Positions 10,095 to 18,896 are shown, counted from the stretch's first letter. The stretch is 64,000 bases of DNA from Cutibacterium equinum (GCF_028021195.1 NZ_CP115668.1:868001-932000), one strand, 5' to 3'. Program-made: numbers and translations. Notes: generated by a model not told the origin, from the letters alone.

Positions 10095-11084
10095 TCAGTA
10101 GTAGTACGGGTAGGCCGACCAGTCGGGGGAGCGGTGCTCGAGGAAGGCGTCTCGACCCTCCTGGGCCTCCTCGGTCATGTACGCCATGCGCGTCGCCTCC
10201 CCGGCGAAGGCCTGCTGACCGGCGATGCCGTCGTCAACCATGTTGAAGGCGTATTTGAGCATCCGGATGGCCTGCGGGGACTTGCCGGCGATCGTCAAGC
10301 CCCACTCGATGGCGATGGTCTCCAGCTCGGCGTGGTCGACGGCGCGGTTGATGACACCCCACTGCTCGGCCTGTTCGGCGGTGTAGGTCTGGGCCAGGAA
10401 GAAGATTTCACGGGCCCTCTTGTCACCGATCTGGCGAGCCAGCAGGGCCGAACCGTATCCGGCGTCGAAGGAGCCGACGTTGGCGTCGACCTGCTTGAAC
10501 CGTGCATTCTGCCGACTGGCCACGGCCATGTCAGCCACCACCATGAGGGAGTGGCCGCCACCGGTCGTCCAGCCAGGAATGGCAGCAATGATCGGTTTGG
10601 GGGTGGCGCGCATGAGGCGCTGCACCTCGAGGATGTGCAGACGCCCCAGTCGTCCCTTGGCGATCCGCTCCCGGCGTGCGTCAGTGGCCAGGTCCTCGTC
10701 GCCGGCAGCCTCCTGGGACTCATACTGGTAACCGGCTGCCCCCCGAATGCGCTGGTCACCGCCGGAGCAGAAGGAGTACCCGCCGTCGCGCGGGGAGGGC
10801 CCGTTGCCGGTCAGGATGATGGCGGCCACGTCGGGAGTGCAGCGGGCGGTGTCGATGCAGCGGTACAGCTCGTCGACGGTGTGCGGTCGGAAGGCGTTGC
10901 GGATCCCCGGACGGTCGAAGGCGATGCGTACCACCGGCAGATCCTCGCCGGCCGGGGCGTGATCGACCTCACCTCGCGAGATGAGCCGGTGGAAGGTCAT
11001 GTCGGTCAGGGGATCGCCGGAAAGGCTGACCTCGCGCCAGCGGTCTGCGTCGAAGGTGTCGGAGACGAAAGGAAGGGTGCTCAC
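10095..11084 (-). CDS. menB: 1,4-Dihydroxy-2-naphthoyl-CoA synthase
   Basis: MenB is the crotonase-fold enzyme that closes the second naphthoquinone ring. FCSGGDQRIRG forms the oxyanion-hole loop. PGWTTGGGHSLMVVADM and FKQVDANVGSFDAGYG are MenB-specific stretches, and the C-terminus SPDWSAYPYYY is typical. It has 329 residues. A TAGCTT hexamer lies 7 nt before the GTG start, suggesting a leaderless transcript that heads menB-menE-menF. Confidence 0.95.
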   Translation of the reverse strand: MSTLPFVSDTFDADRWREVSLSGDPLTDMTFHRLISRGEVDHAPAGEDLPVVRIAFDRPGIRNAFRPHTVDELYRCIDTARCTPDVAAIILTGNGPSPRDGGYSFCSGGDQRIRGAAGYQYESQEAAGDEDLATDARRERIAKGRLGRLHILEVQRLMRATPKPIIAAIPGWTTGGGHSLMVVADMAVASRQNARFKQVDANVGSFDAGYGSALLARQIGDKRAREIFFLAQTYTAEQAEQWGVINRAVDHAELETIAIEWGLTIAGKSPQAIRMLKYAFNMVDDGIAGQQAFAGEATRMAYMTEEAQEGRDAFLEHRSPDWSAYPYYY

Positions 11085-11097
11085 TCGGTGGAAGCTA
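11085..11097 (-). promoter_or_regulatory. Putative leaderless promoter of menB
   Basis: A TAGCTT -10-like hexamer (11092-11097 on the reverse strand) is separated from the GTG by 7 nt, so transcription would start at or near the start codon. No clear -35 is visible. Confidence 0.4.
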
Positions 11098-11117
11098 CCA
11101 CCCTTGGCTGGGCTGCC

Positions 11118-11735
11118 TCATCTGCGATGGCGTGCCAGCCATGACGCCGCGAGCACGCCACCGATGGCACCACCCAGATGGGCCTGCCAGGAGATCCCGG
11201 CCTGCCCGGGTAGGACACCCCACAGCACTGATCCGTAGATGAGGAAGACGACGATGGCCACGACGATGTCGCGCAGCCTCTTGGTGAACAGACCTCGGAC
11301 GAGCAAATAGGTCAACCATCCGAAGACAATTCCGGAGGCTCCGAGGGTGATGGTCCCCGGGGCGCTGAGGAACCAGGCGAACAGTCCCGAGCACACCGTG
11401 ATCATGAGTCCCGAGACGACCCAGGTTCGCGTCGACTCCATGTAGACGAGCATGCCGAGGACGAAGAGTGGCACGGAGTTCCCGGCCAGGTGGGCCCAGC
11501 CGTAGTGCAGCCACGGGGCAGTGAAGATCTCCCACAGCCCCTCGGCAGTCCAGGAGTGGATCCCGAACTGATCGAGGGTGTTGCCGAGCGCAGTGTCGAC
11601 CACCTCGAGGATCCACATGATCGCGACGACGACAGTCATCACGCCAGCACTGCTGGCGATGGAGTTCGTGCGGCTCGGCGGTTGGGCCTGACGTCGACGG
11701 ACAGGGGTGGACGTCGGAGGCGGGTAGGAAGTCAT
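11118..11735 (-). CDS. Rhomboid-family intramembrane serine protease
   Basis: This polytopic membrane protein has 205 residues and about six hydrophobic segments. The catalytic serine lies in ITLGASGIVFGWL (GxSG motif) and the histidine in SWQAHLGGAIGGVLAA. WLHYGWAHLAGNSVPLFVLG matches the conserved HxxxN-type region of rhomboids. The cytoplasmic N-terminus is Arg/Pro-rich. Substrates are unknown. It is divergent from the first acs gene and stands alone downstream of menB. Confidence 0.9.
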   Translation of the reverse strand: MTSYPPPTSTPVRRRQAQPPSRTNSIASSAGVMTVVVAIMWILEVVDTALGNTLDQFGIHSWTAEGLWEIFTAPWLHYGWAHLAGNSVPLFVLGMLVYMESTRTWVVSGLMITVCSGLFAWFLSAPGTITLGASGIVFGWLTYLLVRGLFTKRLRDIVVAIVVFLIYGSVLWGVLPGQAGISWQAHLGGAIGGVLAASWLARHRR

Positions 11736-11762
11736 GTATCCAGTGTGTCAAAGAAGAATCGG

Positions 11763-11786
11763 GATAATTCTGTGATTTTGGTCACA
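11763..11786 (+). promoter_or_regulatory. Perfect CRP/GlxR-type operator with an adjacent -10-like GATAAT
   Basis: TGTGA-N6-TCACA (11771-11786) matches the cAMP-receptor-protein family consensus exactly. It lies about 82 bp before the ATG of the first acs gene and just downstream of a GATAAT hexamer (11763-11768). Acetate-activation genes are classic CRP/GlxR targets, so regulation of acs by a cAMP-type regulator is the natural inference. Whether it activates or represses depends on the real start site. Confidence 0.6.
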
Positions 11787-11867
11787 AAAGACCCCCTGTT
11801 GTGGTTCCATCGTTTCCAACATGCGAAACGGATGCCGCGAGAGTGGCAGAAGGTCGAGGAGGACCGT

Positions 11868-13754
11868 ATGACCGACCAGCACGACGTCTTTCAACCTGAT
11901 CAGAGCATCATCGACAATGCCTGGGTCTCGGACTGGAAGACGCTTGAGGAGAAGGCCAAGGCCGACCCGGTGGCGTACTGGGAGGAACAGGCCCGCAATC
12001 TTGAGTGGTCCAAGCCGTGGGACAAGGTCCTCGACGATTCCGGCAAGCCCTTCTTCAAGTGGTTCACCGGAGCCAGGACGAATATCGTCACCAACGCGGT
12101 GGATCGTCACCTCAACACCGCTCGTCGTAACAAGTTGGCCCTCATCTGGGTCGGTGAGAACACCGACGAGGTGCGCACCTTCTCCTACTTCGCCCTCAAC
12201 CGTGAGGTCGAGCAGATGGCCAACGTCCTCAAGGCCATGGGCGTGCGCAAGGGCGACGTCGTCACCATCTACCTGCCGCGCATCCCAGAGATCTTCTTCG
12301 CGATGCTGGCCTGTGCCAAGATCGGTGCGGTGCACTCGGTGGTGTTCGCCGGGTACTCGTCGGAGGCCCTCAATCAGCGTATTGACGGTTCGGAGTCCAA
12401 GGTCGTCATCACCGCTGACGGGTCGTGGATCAACGGCAAGGTCTTTCCGATGAAGCAGATCGTCGATGATGCCGTGAAGTTCTCGCCGACCGTCGAGAAT
12501 GTCATCGTCGTGCGCAACACCAAGTCTGACGTCGCCATGGATTCCACCCGCGACCACTGGTATCACGAGCTGTGCAAGCTGCCGATCGCCAAGGGCAAGT
12601 GCCAGACCGTCCAGGTGGACGCCGAGGATCCGCTGTTCATCCTCTACACCTCCGGGTCGACCGGCAAGCCGAAGGCCATCGTCCACACCCACGGTGGCTA
12701 CCAGGTTGGTACCTACACCACCCTCAGGAACTGCTTCGACATCAAGGAAGAGGACCGTTGGTGGTGTACCGCCGATCCGGGCTGGATCACCGGTCACTCC
12801 TACCTCGTCTACGGCCCCCTGCTCAACGGGGCCACCGTCTTCATGCATGAGGGCGGCCCGACCTACCCGTATCCCGACGGATGGTGGCAGCTCATCGAGC
12901 ATTACGGCATCACGAGTTTCTACACCGCTCCGACGGCCATCCGCACCTTGATGCGCTTCGGCGAGGCCTGGGTGCGCAAGCACGACCTGTCCAGCCTTCG
13001 CATCCTCGGCTCGGTCGGTGAGCCGATCAACCCGGAGGCCTGGCGATGGTTCCACGATGTCGTCGGCAACGGCAAATGCCCCATCACCGACACCTGGTGG
13101 CAGACCGAGACCGGAATGTTCCAGATCACCACGGTTCCCGCGATGCCTCTCAAGCCCGGCGCTGCTGGTCGGCCGGTCTTTGGTCAGGAGGCCGCCGTCA
13201 TGGACGAGGAGGGTAACGAGCTGCCCCCGGGTCAGGAGGGCTTCCTGGTGCTCAAAAACCCCTGGCCATCCATGATGCGGACCCTGTACAAGGATCCCGA
13301 CCGCTACCTCGACACCTACTGGAAGAAGTACCCGGGGCTCTACCTCACCGGCGACTCCGCCCGTATCGACGAGGACGGCTACATCTGGATCATCGGTCGC
13401 ACCGACGACGTCATCAAGGTCTCCGGTCACCGCATCGGCACTGCCGAGGTCGAGTCCGCCCTCGTCTCTCACCCGGCGGTTGCCGAGGCCGCGGCCATCG
13501 GCTTGCCGCACGAGGTCAAGGGAAACTCCATCCATTGCACCGTGATCCTCGCTCAGGGTTACGAGCCTTCCAAACAGCTCACCGCCGACCTACGCGCCCA
13601 CGTCGCCGAGGTGCTCTCCCCGATCGCCAAGCCCGACAGCTTCGACTTCGTTGAGAAACTGCCGAAGACCCGTTCAGGCAAGATCATGCGTCGCGTCCTC
13701 AAGGCACGCGCCCTGGGCCAGGACGAAGGAGACTTGTCCACCTTGGACGACTGA
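11868..13754 (+). CDS. acs: Acetyl-CoA synthetase, first of two tandem paralogues
   Basis: Acs converts acetate, ATP and CoA to acetyl-CoA, with an acetyl-AMP intermediate. The 628 residues include FILYTSGSTGKPKAIVHTHG (A3, about 258-276), WWCTADPGWITGHSYLVYGP, DTWWQTETG (A5), YLTGDSARIDEDGYIW (A7), DDVIKVSGHRIGTAEVE (A8) and PKTRSGKIMRRVLK, with the acetylatable catalytic lysine near the C-terminus. The ATG at 11868 has GAGGAGGA upstream. The downstream paralogue is closely related. VHSVVFAGYSSEAL and the Trp in DTWWQTETG fit acetate or propionate as substrate. Confidence 0.9.
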   Translation: MTDQHDVFQPDQSIIDNAWVSDWKTLEEKAKADPVAYWEEQARNLEWSKPWDKVLDDSGKPFFKWFTGARTNIVTNAVDRHLNTARRNKLALIWVGENTDEVRTFSYFALNREVEQMANVLKAMGVRKGDVVTIYLPRIPEIFFAMLACAKIGAVHSVVFAGYSSEALNQRIDGSESKVVITADGSWINGKVFPMKQIVDDAVKFSPTVENVIVVRNTKSDVAMDSTRDHWYHELCKLPIAKGKCQTVQVDAEDPLFILYTSGSTGKPKAIVHTHGGYQVGTYTTLRNCFDIKEEDRWWCTADPGWITGHSYLVYGPLLNGATVFMHEGGPTYPYPDGWWQLIEHYGITSFYTAPTAIRTLMRFGEAWVRKHDLSSLRILGSVGEPINPEAWRWFHDVVGNGKCPITDTWWQTETGMFQITTVPAMPLKPGAAGRPVFGQEAAVMDEEGNELPPGQEGFLVLKNPWPSMMRTLYKDPDRYLDTYWKKYPGLYLTGDSARIDEDGYIWIIGRTDDVIKVSGHRIGTAEVESALVSHPAVAEAAAIGLPHEVKGNSIHCTVILAQGYEPSKQLTADLRAHVAEVLSPIAKPDSFDFVEKLPKTRSGKIMRRVLKARALGQDEGDLSTLDD

Positions 13755-13811
13755 TTCCCGACGCTGCTTGCGCAGGTACATCGGACACCACCACATATGG
13801 ACAACTGAAAA

Positions 13812-13847
13812 GGGTCTCGACGCTGGGTACGCCAGGCGTCGAGACCC
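13812..13847 (+). terminator. Hairpin terminator between the two acs genes
   Basis: A 12-bp perfect stem (13812-13823 with 13836-13847) has a 12-nt loop and lies 57 bp after the first acs stop. It suggests the two paralogues can be transcribed separately. Confidence 0.7.
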
Positions 13848-13897
13848 CACCCATATCCAGTTCAGATTCACCAAACCCGAGTGTCAAGGAGGACACC

Positions 13898-15781
13898 ATG
13901 ACTGACGAGACCATTGTTGACCCACCCCAACCCGTCGTCGATGTCGCCAATGTGGGCGATTGGAACACGCTGCTCGAATCTGCCGTCGCTGATCCCGAAG
14001 GTTTCTGGGAGGCCGAGGCCCAGGAACTTGAGTGGTCCAAGCCGTGGGACAAGGTGTTGGATCGTTCCGACGCCCCGTTCTTCAAGTGGTTCACCGGAGC
14101 CAGGACGAATATCGTCACCAACGCGGTGGATCGTCACCTCAACACCGCTCGTCGTAACAAGTTGGCCCTCATCTGGGTTGGTGAGGACACCTCGAAGGTG
14201 CGCACCTTCTCGTACTTCTCGCTGGCTCGTGAGGTCGAGCAGATGGCCAACATCCTGCTCTCGATGGGTGTGCGCAAGGGTGACGTCGTGACCATCTACC
14301 TGCCGCGCATCCCGGAATTGTTCTTCGCGATGCTGGCGTGCGCCAAGATTGGTGCGGTGCACTCGGTGGTCTTTGCCGGGTATTCGTCGGAGGCTCTCAA
14401 TCAGCGTATTGACGGTTCGGAGTCGAAGGTCGTCATCACTGTCGACGGGTCGTGGATCAACGGCAAGGTGTTCCCGATGAAGCAGATTGTCGACGATGCT
14501 GTGAAATTTTCCCCGACCGTCGAGAATGTCATCGTCGTGCGCAACACAGAGTCTGAGGTCACCATGGATCCGACCCGTGATCACTGGTATCACGAGCTGT
14601 GCAAGCTGCCGATTGCCAAGGGCAGATGCGAGACCGTCCAGGTGGACGCCGAGGATCCGCTGTTCATCCTCTACACCTCCGGGTCGACGGGCAAGCCGAA
14701 GGGAGTCGTCCACACCCACGGTGGCTATCAGGTGCACCTGTCGGCGACCATGAAGTACTGCATGGACATCCACGAGGAAGATCGTTGGTGGTGTACCGCC
14801 GATCCGGGCTGGATCACCGGCACCTCCTACGTCATTTATGCCCCGCTGCTGCGTGGCGCGACTACCTTCATGGCTGAGGGCAGCCCGGTCTTCCCGTACC
14901 CGGACGTGTGGTGGCAGCTCATCGAGCATTACGGGATCAACAGCATGTTCACCGCTCCGACGGCCATCCGTACCCTGATGCGTTTCGGTGACGCTTGGGT
15001 GCGCAAGCATGACCTGTCCAGTCTGCGCATCCTCTTCAGTGCCGGTGAGCCTCTCAATCCGGAGGCCTGGCAGTGGTTCCACGATGTTGTTGGCAATGGA
15101 AAGTGCGCCGTCATCGACACCTGGTTCCAAACCGAGACTGGTGCTATGCAGCTCACCAGCCTCCCCACGATGCCAAAGAAGCCGGGATCGGCGGGCAAGC
15201 CCATCCCCGGTCAGGAGGTTGCCGTCGTTGACGAGGACGGCAAGGAGGTTCCGCCGGGCACTGACGGCTTCCTGGTCCTCAAGAACCCGTGGCCGTCGAT
15301 GCTGCGCACGCTCTACAAGGAGCCGGAGCGCTATGTCGACACCTACTGGTCGAAGTACCCGGGGGTCTACCTCACCGGTGACTCGGCCCGTATTGACGAG
15401 GACGGCTATGTCTGGATCATCGGTCGGACCGACGACGTCATCAAGGTTTCTGGTCACCGCATCGGGACTGCTGAGGTCGAGACGGCTGTTGGCTCCCACC
15501 CAGCCGTCGCCGAGTGCGCCGCCATCGGTCTGCCGCACGAGGTCAAGGGCAATGCGATCCACATGGTCGTGGTGCTCCACACCGGATATGAGCCGTCCAA
15601 GGACCTCATCGCCGACATCCGCGCCCACGTCGCTGAGACCCTCTCGCCGATCGCCAAGCCCGACACCATTGATTTCGTCGAGAAGCTGCCGAAGACTCGC
15701 TCGGGCAAGATCATGCGTCGGGTCCTCAAAGCCCGTGCCCTCGGCGAGGACGAGGGAGACCTGTCGACCCTCGACGACTGA
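13898..15781 (+). CDS. acs: Acetyl-CoA synthetase, second tandem paralogue
   Basis: This 627-residue ANL ligase has the same motif series as the upstream paralogue: FILYTSGSTGKPKGVVHTHG, DTWFQTETG and PKTRSGKIMRRVLK. Differences cluster in the substrate-facing region: DTWFQTETG instead of DTWWQTETG, and LFSAGEPLNPEAW instead of LGSVGEPINPEAW. In the Acs/Prp family the Trp of this motif restricts the acyl pocket, so a Phe could admit propionate or longer acids; that is inference. AGGAGG precedes the ATG. A 101-bp stretch (14078-14178) is identical to the upstream copy. Confidence 0.88.
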   Translation: MTDETIVDPPQPVVDVANVGDWNTLLESAVADPEGFWEAEAQELEWSKPWDKVLDRSDAPFFKWFTGARTNIVTNAVDRHLNTARRNKLALIWVGEDTSKVRTFSYFSLAREVEQMANILLSMGVRKGDVVTIYLPRIPELFFAMLACAKIGAVHSVVFAGYSSEALNQRIDGSESKVVITVDGSWINGKVFPMKQIVDDAVKFSPTVENVIVVRNTESEVTMDPTRDHWYHELCKLPIAKGRCETVQVDAEDPLFILYTSGSTGKPKGVVHTHGGYQVHLSATMKYCMDIHEEDRWWCTADPGWITGTSYVIYAPLLRGATTFMAEGSPVFPYPDVWWQLIEHYGINSMFTAPTAIRTLMRFGDAWVRKHDLSSLRILFSAGEPLNPEAWQWFHDVVGNGKCAVIDTWFQTETGAMQLTSLPTMPKKPGSAGKPIPGQEVAVVDEDGKEVPPGTDGFLVLKNPWPSMLRTLYKEPERYVDTYWSKYPGVYLTGDSARIDEDGYVWIIGRTDDVIKVSGHRIGTAEVETAVGSHPAVAECAAIGLPHEVKGNAIHMVVVLHTGYEPSKDLIADIRAHVAETLSPIAKPDTIDFVEKLPKTRSGKIMRRVLKARALGEDEGDLSTLDD

Positions 15782-15819
15782 GTCACGTCGCTGATGTGAC
15801 AGGGCCAGGAGTGAGAGGA

Positions 15820-15842
15820 CCGGGACACTTCAGGTGTCCCGG
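15820..15842 (+). terminator. Hairpin terminator after the second acs
   Basis: A 9-bp perfect stem (15820-15828 with 15834-15842) with a 5-nt loop lies 39 bp after the stop. The IS481 element begins ~47 bp further on, so the insertion spared the acs unit. Confidence 0.7.
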
Positions 15843-15888
15843 CCCTCGTCATGGTTCCCGGCGGCGTGGGCAGCCACGCTCCTGGGAA

Positions 15889-17015
15889 TGTGAGGGGGCA
15901 GGTCCTCGACAGGATGGGAGTTGCGACACATCCATCCGAACGAGGAGCCTGCCTTTGAGACACCACCGTAATGCCGCCTTGACCTTCGAAGCACGTCGCC
16001 GGCTGGTCCAGCGCTGCCACCATCGTCTGATCGCCCACGTGGCAGCCGAGGCTGGCGTGTCACGGGCGTGCTTGTCGAAATGGGTGAACCGCTACCGCCG
16101 GTTCGGGCAGGCCGGCCTGGTCGATGGTTCCAGCCGTCCCCGCACCAGCCCGACCATGACCAGCCCTGAGGTAGTCGACCTGATCGATACCTGGGGTCGT
16201 GACCACACGTGGTCGGCCGCCCGGATCAGTGTGGAGTTGGGGGTCAAGGGCCACCAGCTGTCTGTCTCCACGGTGACCCGCTGGCTGCGGAAACTCGGGC
16301 TAAACCAGCGCCGCTTCCTCGACGTCGATGGCACCTCTACCCGCAAGCCTGGCCGTACCACCGCCCGGTTGCCAGGCCACATGGTCCACATTGATGTCAA
16401 AAAGGTCGGCACGATCCCCGAGAGCGGGGGCTGGCGCATCCACGGCAGGGGCACCGACACGTCAGGTCCCACACGGGGAATCGGTTACACGTTCCTGCAC
16501 ACCGCCATCGACGGGTTCAGCCGCTTGGCCTACACCGAGGCCCTGCCCGATGAAAAGACCCAGACCACGGTCGGGTTCCTTGCCCGGGCCCGGGTCTGGT
16601 TCGCCGCCCACGGCATCACCCGCATCCTCAAGGTGATCACCGACAATGGCAACGCCTACCGCTCAGCAGTGTTCGCCACAGCGCTGGCCGCCACCCGGAC
16701 CCGTCACCAGCGGATCCGGCCCTACACCCCCGCCACAACGGGAAGGTTGAGCGCTGCCACCGGATCCTGGCCGAGGAACTCCTGTATGCCCGGCCCTACC
16801 GGTCAGAAGCCGAGAGGAACCGGGCCATCGCCGTCTGGAACATCCACGACAACTACCATCGACCCCACACCGCCTGCCGAGACCAGCCACCAGCCACACG
16901 CGTCCACGAACGCGTAACCAACGTCATGACCTCTTACAGTTAGTGTGGGTCCTTTCTTTCTTCGGATGACGGCTTAGACGCCACTCATCCTGACGGGGAG
17001 ACCTGCCCCCTCACA
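15889..17015 (+). mobile_element. IS481-family insertion sequence (about 1.13 kb)
   Basis: The element is bounded by imperfect inverted repeats of about 28-30 bp. The outer 16 bases (TGTGAGGGGGCAGGTC at 15889-15904) are perfectly repeated in reverse complement at 17000-17015. The ends are TGT...ACA, as in IS481. It carries one transposase gene. I see no clear target-site duplication. Confidence 0.82.
15955..16943 (+). pseudogene. IS481 transposase, frameshifted before the catalytic glutamate
   Basis: The frame starts at a TTG with GAGGAG upstream and encodes an N-terminal HTH (VSRACLSKWVNRYRRFGQ) and the rve/DDE core. The aspartates are in HMVHIDVKKVG and VITDNGNAYRS. After IRPYTP the frame departs from the family. 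Adding one base to the five-C run at 16727-16731 restores RHNGKVERCHRILAEELLYA and a normal end at the TAG at 16941. The catalytic Glu of the DDE triad lies in that displaced frame, so the product as written (ending at 16917) is inactive. A sequencing error in the C run cannot be excluded. Confidence 0.85.
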
Positions 17016-17016
17016 T

Positions 17017-17640
17017 CCCCGGCCGCGTCTATAACGTCATGGACCGCAACGCCTAGACGCGAGGAGTTGCGGGGCCTGGCTGTTGAGCGGAGCATGGCTG
17101 TTGATAGGGGAGCCAGACACAGGCGCGATAGTAGCCGCTCCACGATAGTTTCGTGATCGACTCCGTTTGAGGGCGCGGCGCGCTAACAGACATGCCTCAG
17201 AGGATTGAGCCTTCAGCGGAGGACACGAGACGGACACCGCTCCCGGCTGTTTCCCCCCGAGCGTAGGCAGGCAGCGGTCGCCAGCTTCCTGCGGCAGACG
17301 GGCCGTCTCCATGGTGTCTTGTCTGCAACCGCAACCGATACGCTTTCGCGATGACCTTACTGACGCCCGCGCAGCGTCCGATAGCCGAATCCTCCTGCGC
17401 TCAGACACCGATCATGCCCTCACAACCGCCCTGCCGGAAAGCTCGACGGTAGATCATCCTGTTCGCGATGATTAAGAACCGGTCGCCCGGTTGGATCCCC
17501 GCCTCGACACCAGAATTATCACCCGTTCCCCTCGTCGCTTGACGAGGAAGGTAAAGACACCCCGGTACCAGACGAAGCCTTTCGCAGACGGTGGTGATGA
17601 GGGCGTTTTCCGCCAGATTGGGATTCCCCCTGCGTAGTCA
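17017..17640. other. 624-bp stretch with no recognised gene, right of the IS481
   Basis: The stretch looks less GC-rich than the core genome and has no convincing codon bias. The 123-codon open frame at 17037-17408 on the reverse strand matches nothing I know. A start-less open frame of about 75 codons runs directly after the kinase stop on the reverse strand (about 17640 down to 17402); it reads somewhat protein-like and could be a decayed gene. No tRNA or terminator was seen. Confidence 0.5.
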
Positions 17641-18210
17641 TCAGCCACGAAGTCGAAGTAGGGCTTTCTGCATAACCAACTCGAAGGGTTCTAGGCCGTC
17701 GATTGGATTCAGCGCCGTAGGGACCGGTTCGTAGCGGGCGATGAAGTCCTGTAGAGCCGATTCGGTGACGTGCAGGGCATCCGCATGAGTCTCCCGATTT
17801 CTCGCTGCCAGACGCTGGCGGAGTACGTCGATAGGGGGTTCAAATTTGACCAGAACAGGGACTCCTCCCGCTCGTGAAACGAGGCGTACCCACTCCAGAC
17901 GATCATCGTCCGTCCACAGTCCGTGATCTAGGACCACGCGCTTTTCCCGGCCGATCTCATCGAGCAGCTGTCTCCGTGCAGTCTCTAAAGCTCTACGCTC
18001 AAACTCGGGATATAGAGGCTCAGGGTAGTCAACTCCGTAACGTCCGAATTCGTCAAAAACCAGCTGGTCGACCGAGATGCGAATCCCGCCCTTTGAAGCC
18101 ACCCTCTTTGCGAAGGTAGACTTCCCAGAACCTGTCAGCCCTGCGAGAAGGAGACAAAGGGTTCGATGTCTTTCGGTGGAGGGCATCTGCTCCGTGTGGG
18201 GAACGTCCAT
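17641..18210 (-). CDS. Orphan P-loop ATP-binding protein (AAA_33/zeta-like small kinase)
   Basis: A Walker A motif, LLAGLTGSGKSTFAKRV, sits ~20 residues from the start. RVVLDHGLWTDDDRLEW resembles the second Asp-containing motif of AAA_33 kinases and chloramphenicol-phosphotransferase-like proteins. The C-terminal region has an Arg-rich lid (LRQRLAARNRETHAD). About 189 residues. The start at 18210 is chosen because a TACCAT hexamer lies exactly 6 nt upstream; the longer frame would run into the IS3 remnant. Substrate unknown: a small-molecule kinase, a tRNA or nucleotide kinase, or a lone zeta-type toxin are possible. It lies in an IS-rich island and looks acquired. Confidence 0.7.
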   Translation of the reverse strand: MDVPHTEQMPSTERHRTLCLLLAGLTGSGKSTFAKRVASKGGIRISVDQLVFDEFGRYGVDYPEPLYPEFERRALETARRQLLDEIGREKRVVLDHGLWTDDDRLEWVRLVSRAGGVPVLVKFEPPIDVLRQRLAARNRETHADALHVTESALQDFIARYEPVPTALNPIDGLEPFELVMQKALLRLRG

Positions 18211-18222
18211 GGTGGCATGGTA
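18211..18222 (-). promoter_or_regulatory. Putative leaderless promoter of the orphan kinase
   Basis: TACCAT on the reverse strand (18217-18222) is followed by 6 nt and the ATG at 18210. Confidence 0.4.
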
Positions 18223-18271
18223 CTGAATCGCTCCGGTATGTCCGGCGACTCCGAACTTTGGGAAGGTTGGA

Positions 18272-18766
18272 GTCGTATCGGGCAACACGAGCAAGCGCTA
18301 CCCGACTGAGTTGGCGCGGGTGGTGCGGATGTATCACGAGACCCGCCCGGAGTACGAAGGTGACTGGCCGGCTGTGGTCAAGGTCGCCCAACTTGTCGGT
18401 GTCTCGACCCGGAGACCCTGCGGCGCTGGGGGCCGTCAGGACGAGGTCGACCAAGGACAGCGTCGGAGTGTTAGCAGCGAGGAGTCGTCCGAGGCCGCAC
18501 GGTTGAAGCGTGAGAATGCGGAACTGAGAAGGGCGAATGCGATCTTGAAGGCGGCGTCGGCTTTCTTTGGTGGCCGAGCTCTACCGGCCGGGGCAGTGAT
18601 CGTCGACTTCATCCGCGAGCACGCCGGCAGGCGTGAGGCGGATGGGTTGCGGTGGGATGCCGAGTCGATCTGCCAGATCCTGCGGGTTCATGGCATCGAG
18701 ATCGCCCCATCGGCCTACTACGAGTGGCGCGACAAGCCCTTCGGTAAGCGTGAGCAGCGCGTCTAG
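18272..18766 (+). pseudogene. IS3-family transposase remnant (OrfA and truncated OrfB)
   Basis: KRYPTELARVVRMYHETRPE, QDEVDQGQR and RLKRENAELRRANAILKAAS are the IS3 OrfA HTH and leucine-zipper signatures. A deleted base and a later added base scramble the few residues between VGVST and QDEVDQG. After AILKAASAFF the frame passes into OrfB (VIVDFIREH...IAPSAYYEW) but stops after about 60 of the usual ~290 residues. All of the DDE catalytic core is missing. The 3' side abuts an IS110 remnant, probably the event that truncated it. Confidence 0.75.
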
Positions 18767-18896
18767 ACGGTATGGGTGACTCTGTTTCGGGGGTGAGGGT
18801 CTGGTGGGCTGGGGTCTTGCCGCGTGACGATTCGTGGGTTGCCGGGCGGGGTGGGCCCCTCTGGCCTTTCCGTCATGTGTGGGGGCTTGGTTGTTT

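Noticed and set aside
11748-13535. Long reverse open frame (595 codons) opposite the first acs
   Set aside because: It is a shadow of acs in a GC-rich genome. The forward frame has all Acs motifs and a ribosome binding site; the reverse product matches no family.
13868-15628. Long reverse open frame (586 codons) opposite the second acs
   Set aside because: Same kind of shadow; it mirrors the frame opposite the first copy only because the two genes are paralogues.
17037-17408. 123-codon reverse open frame in the IS island
   Set aside because: No ribosome binding site, no recognisable motif and Arg/Ser-rich composition typical of random GC-rich frames.
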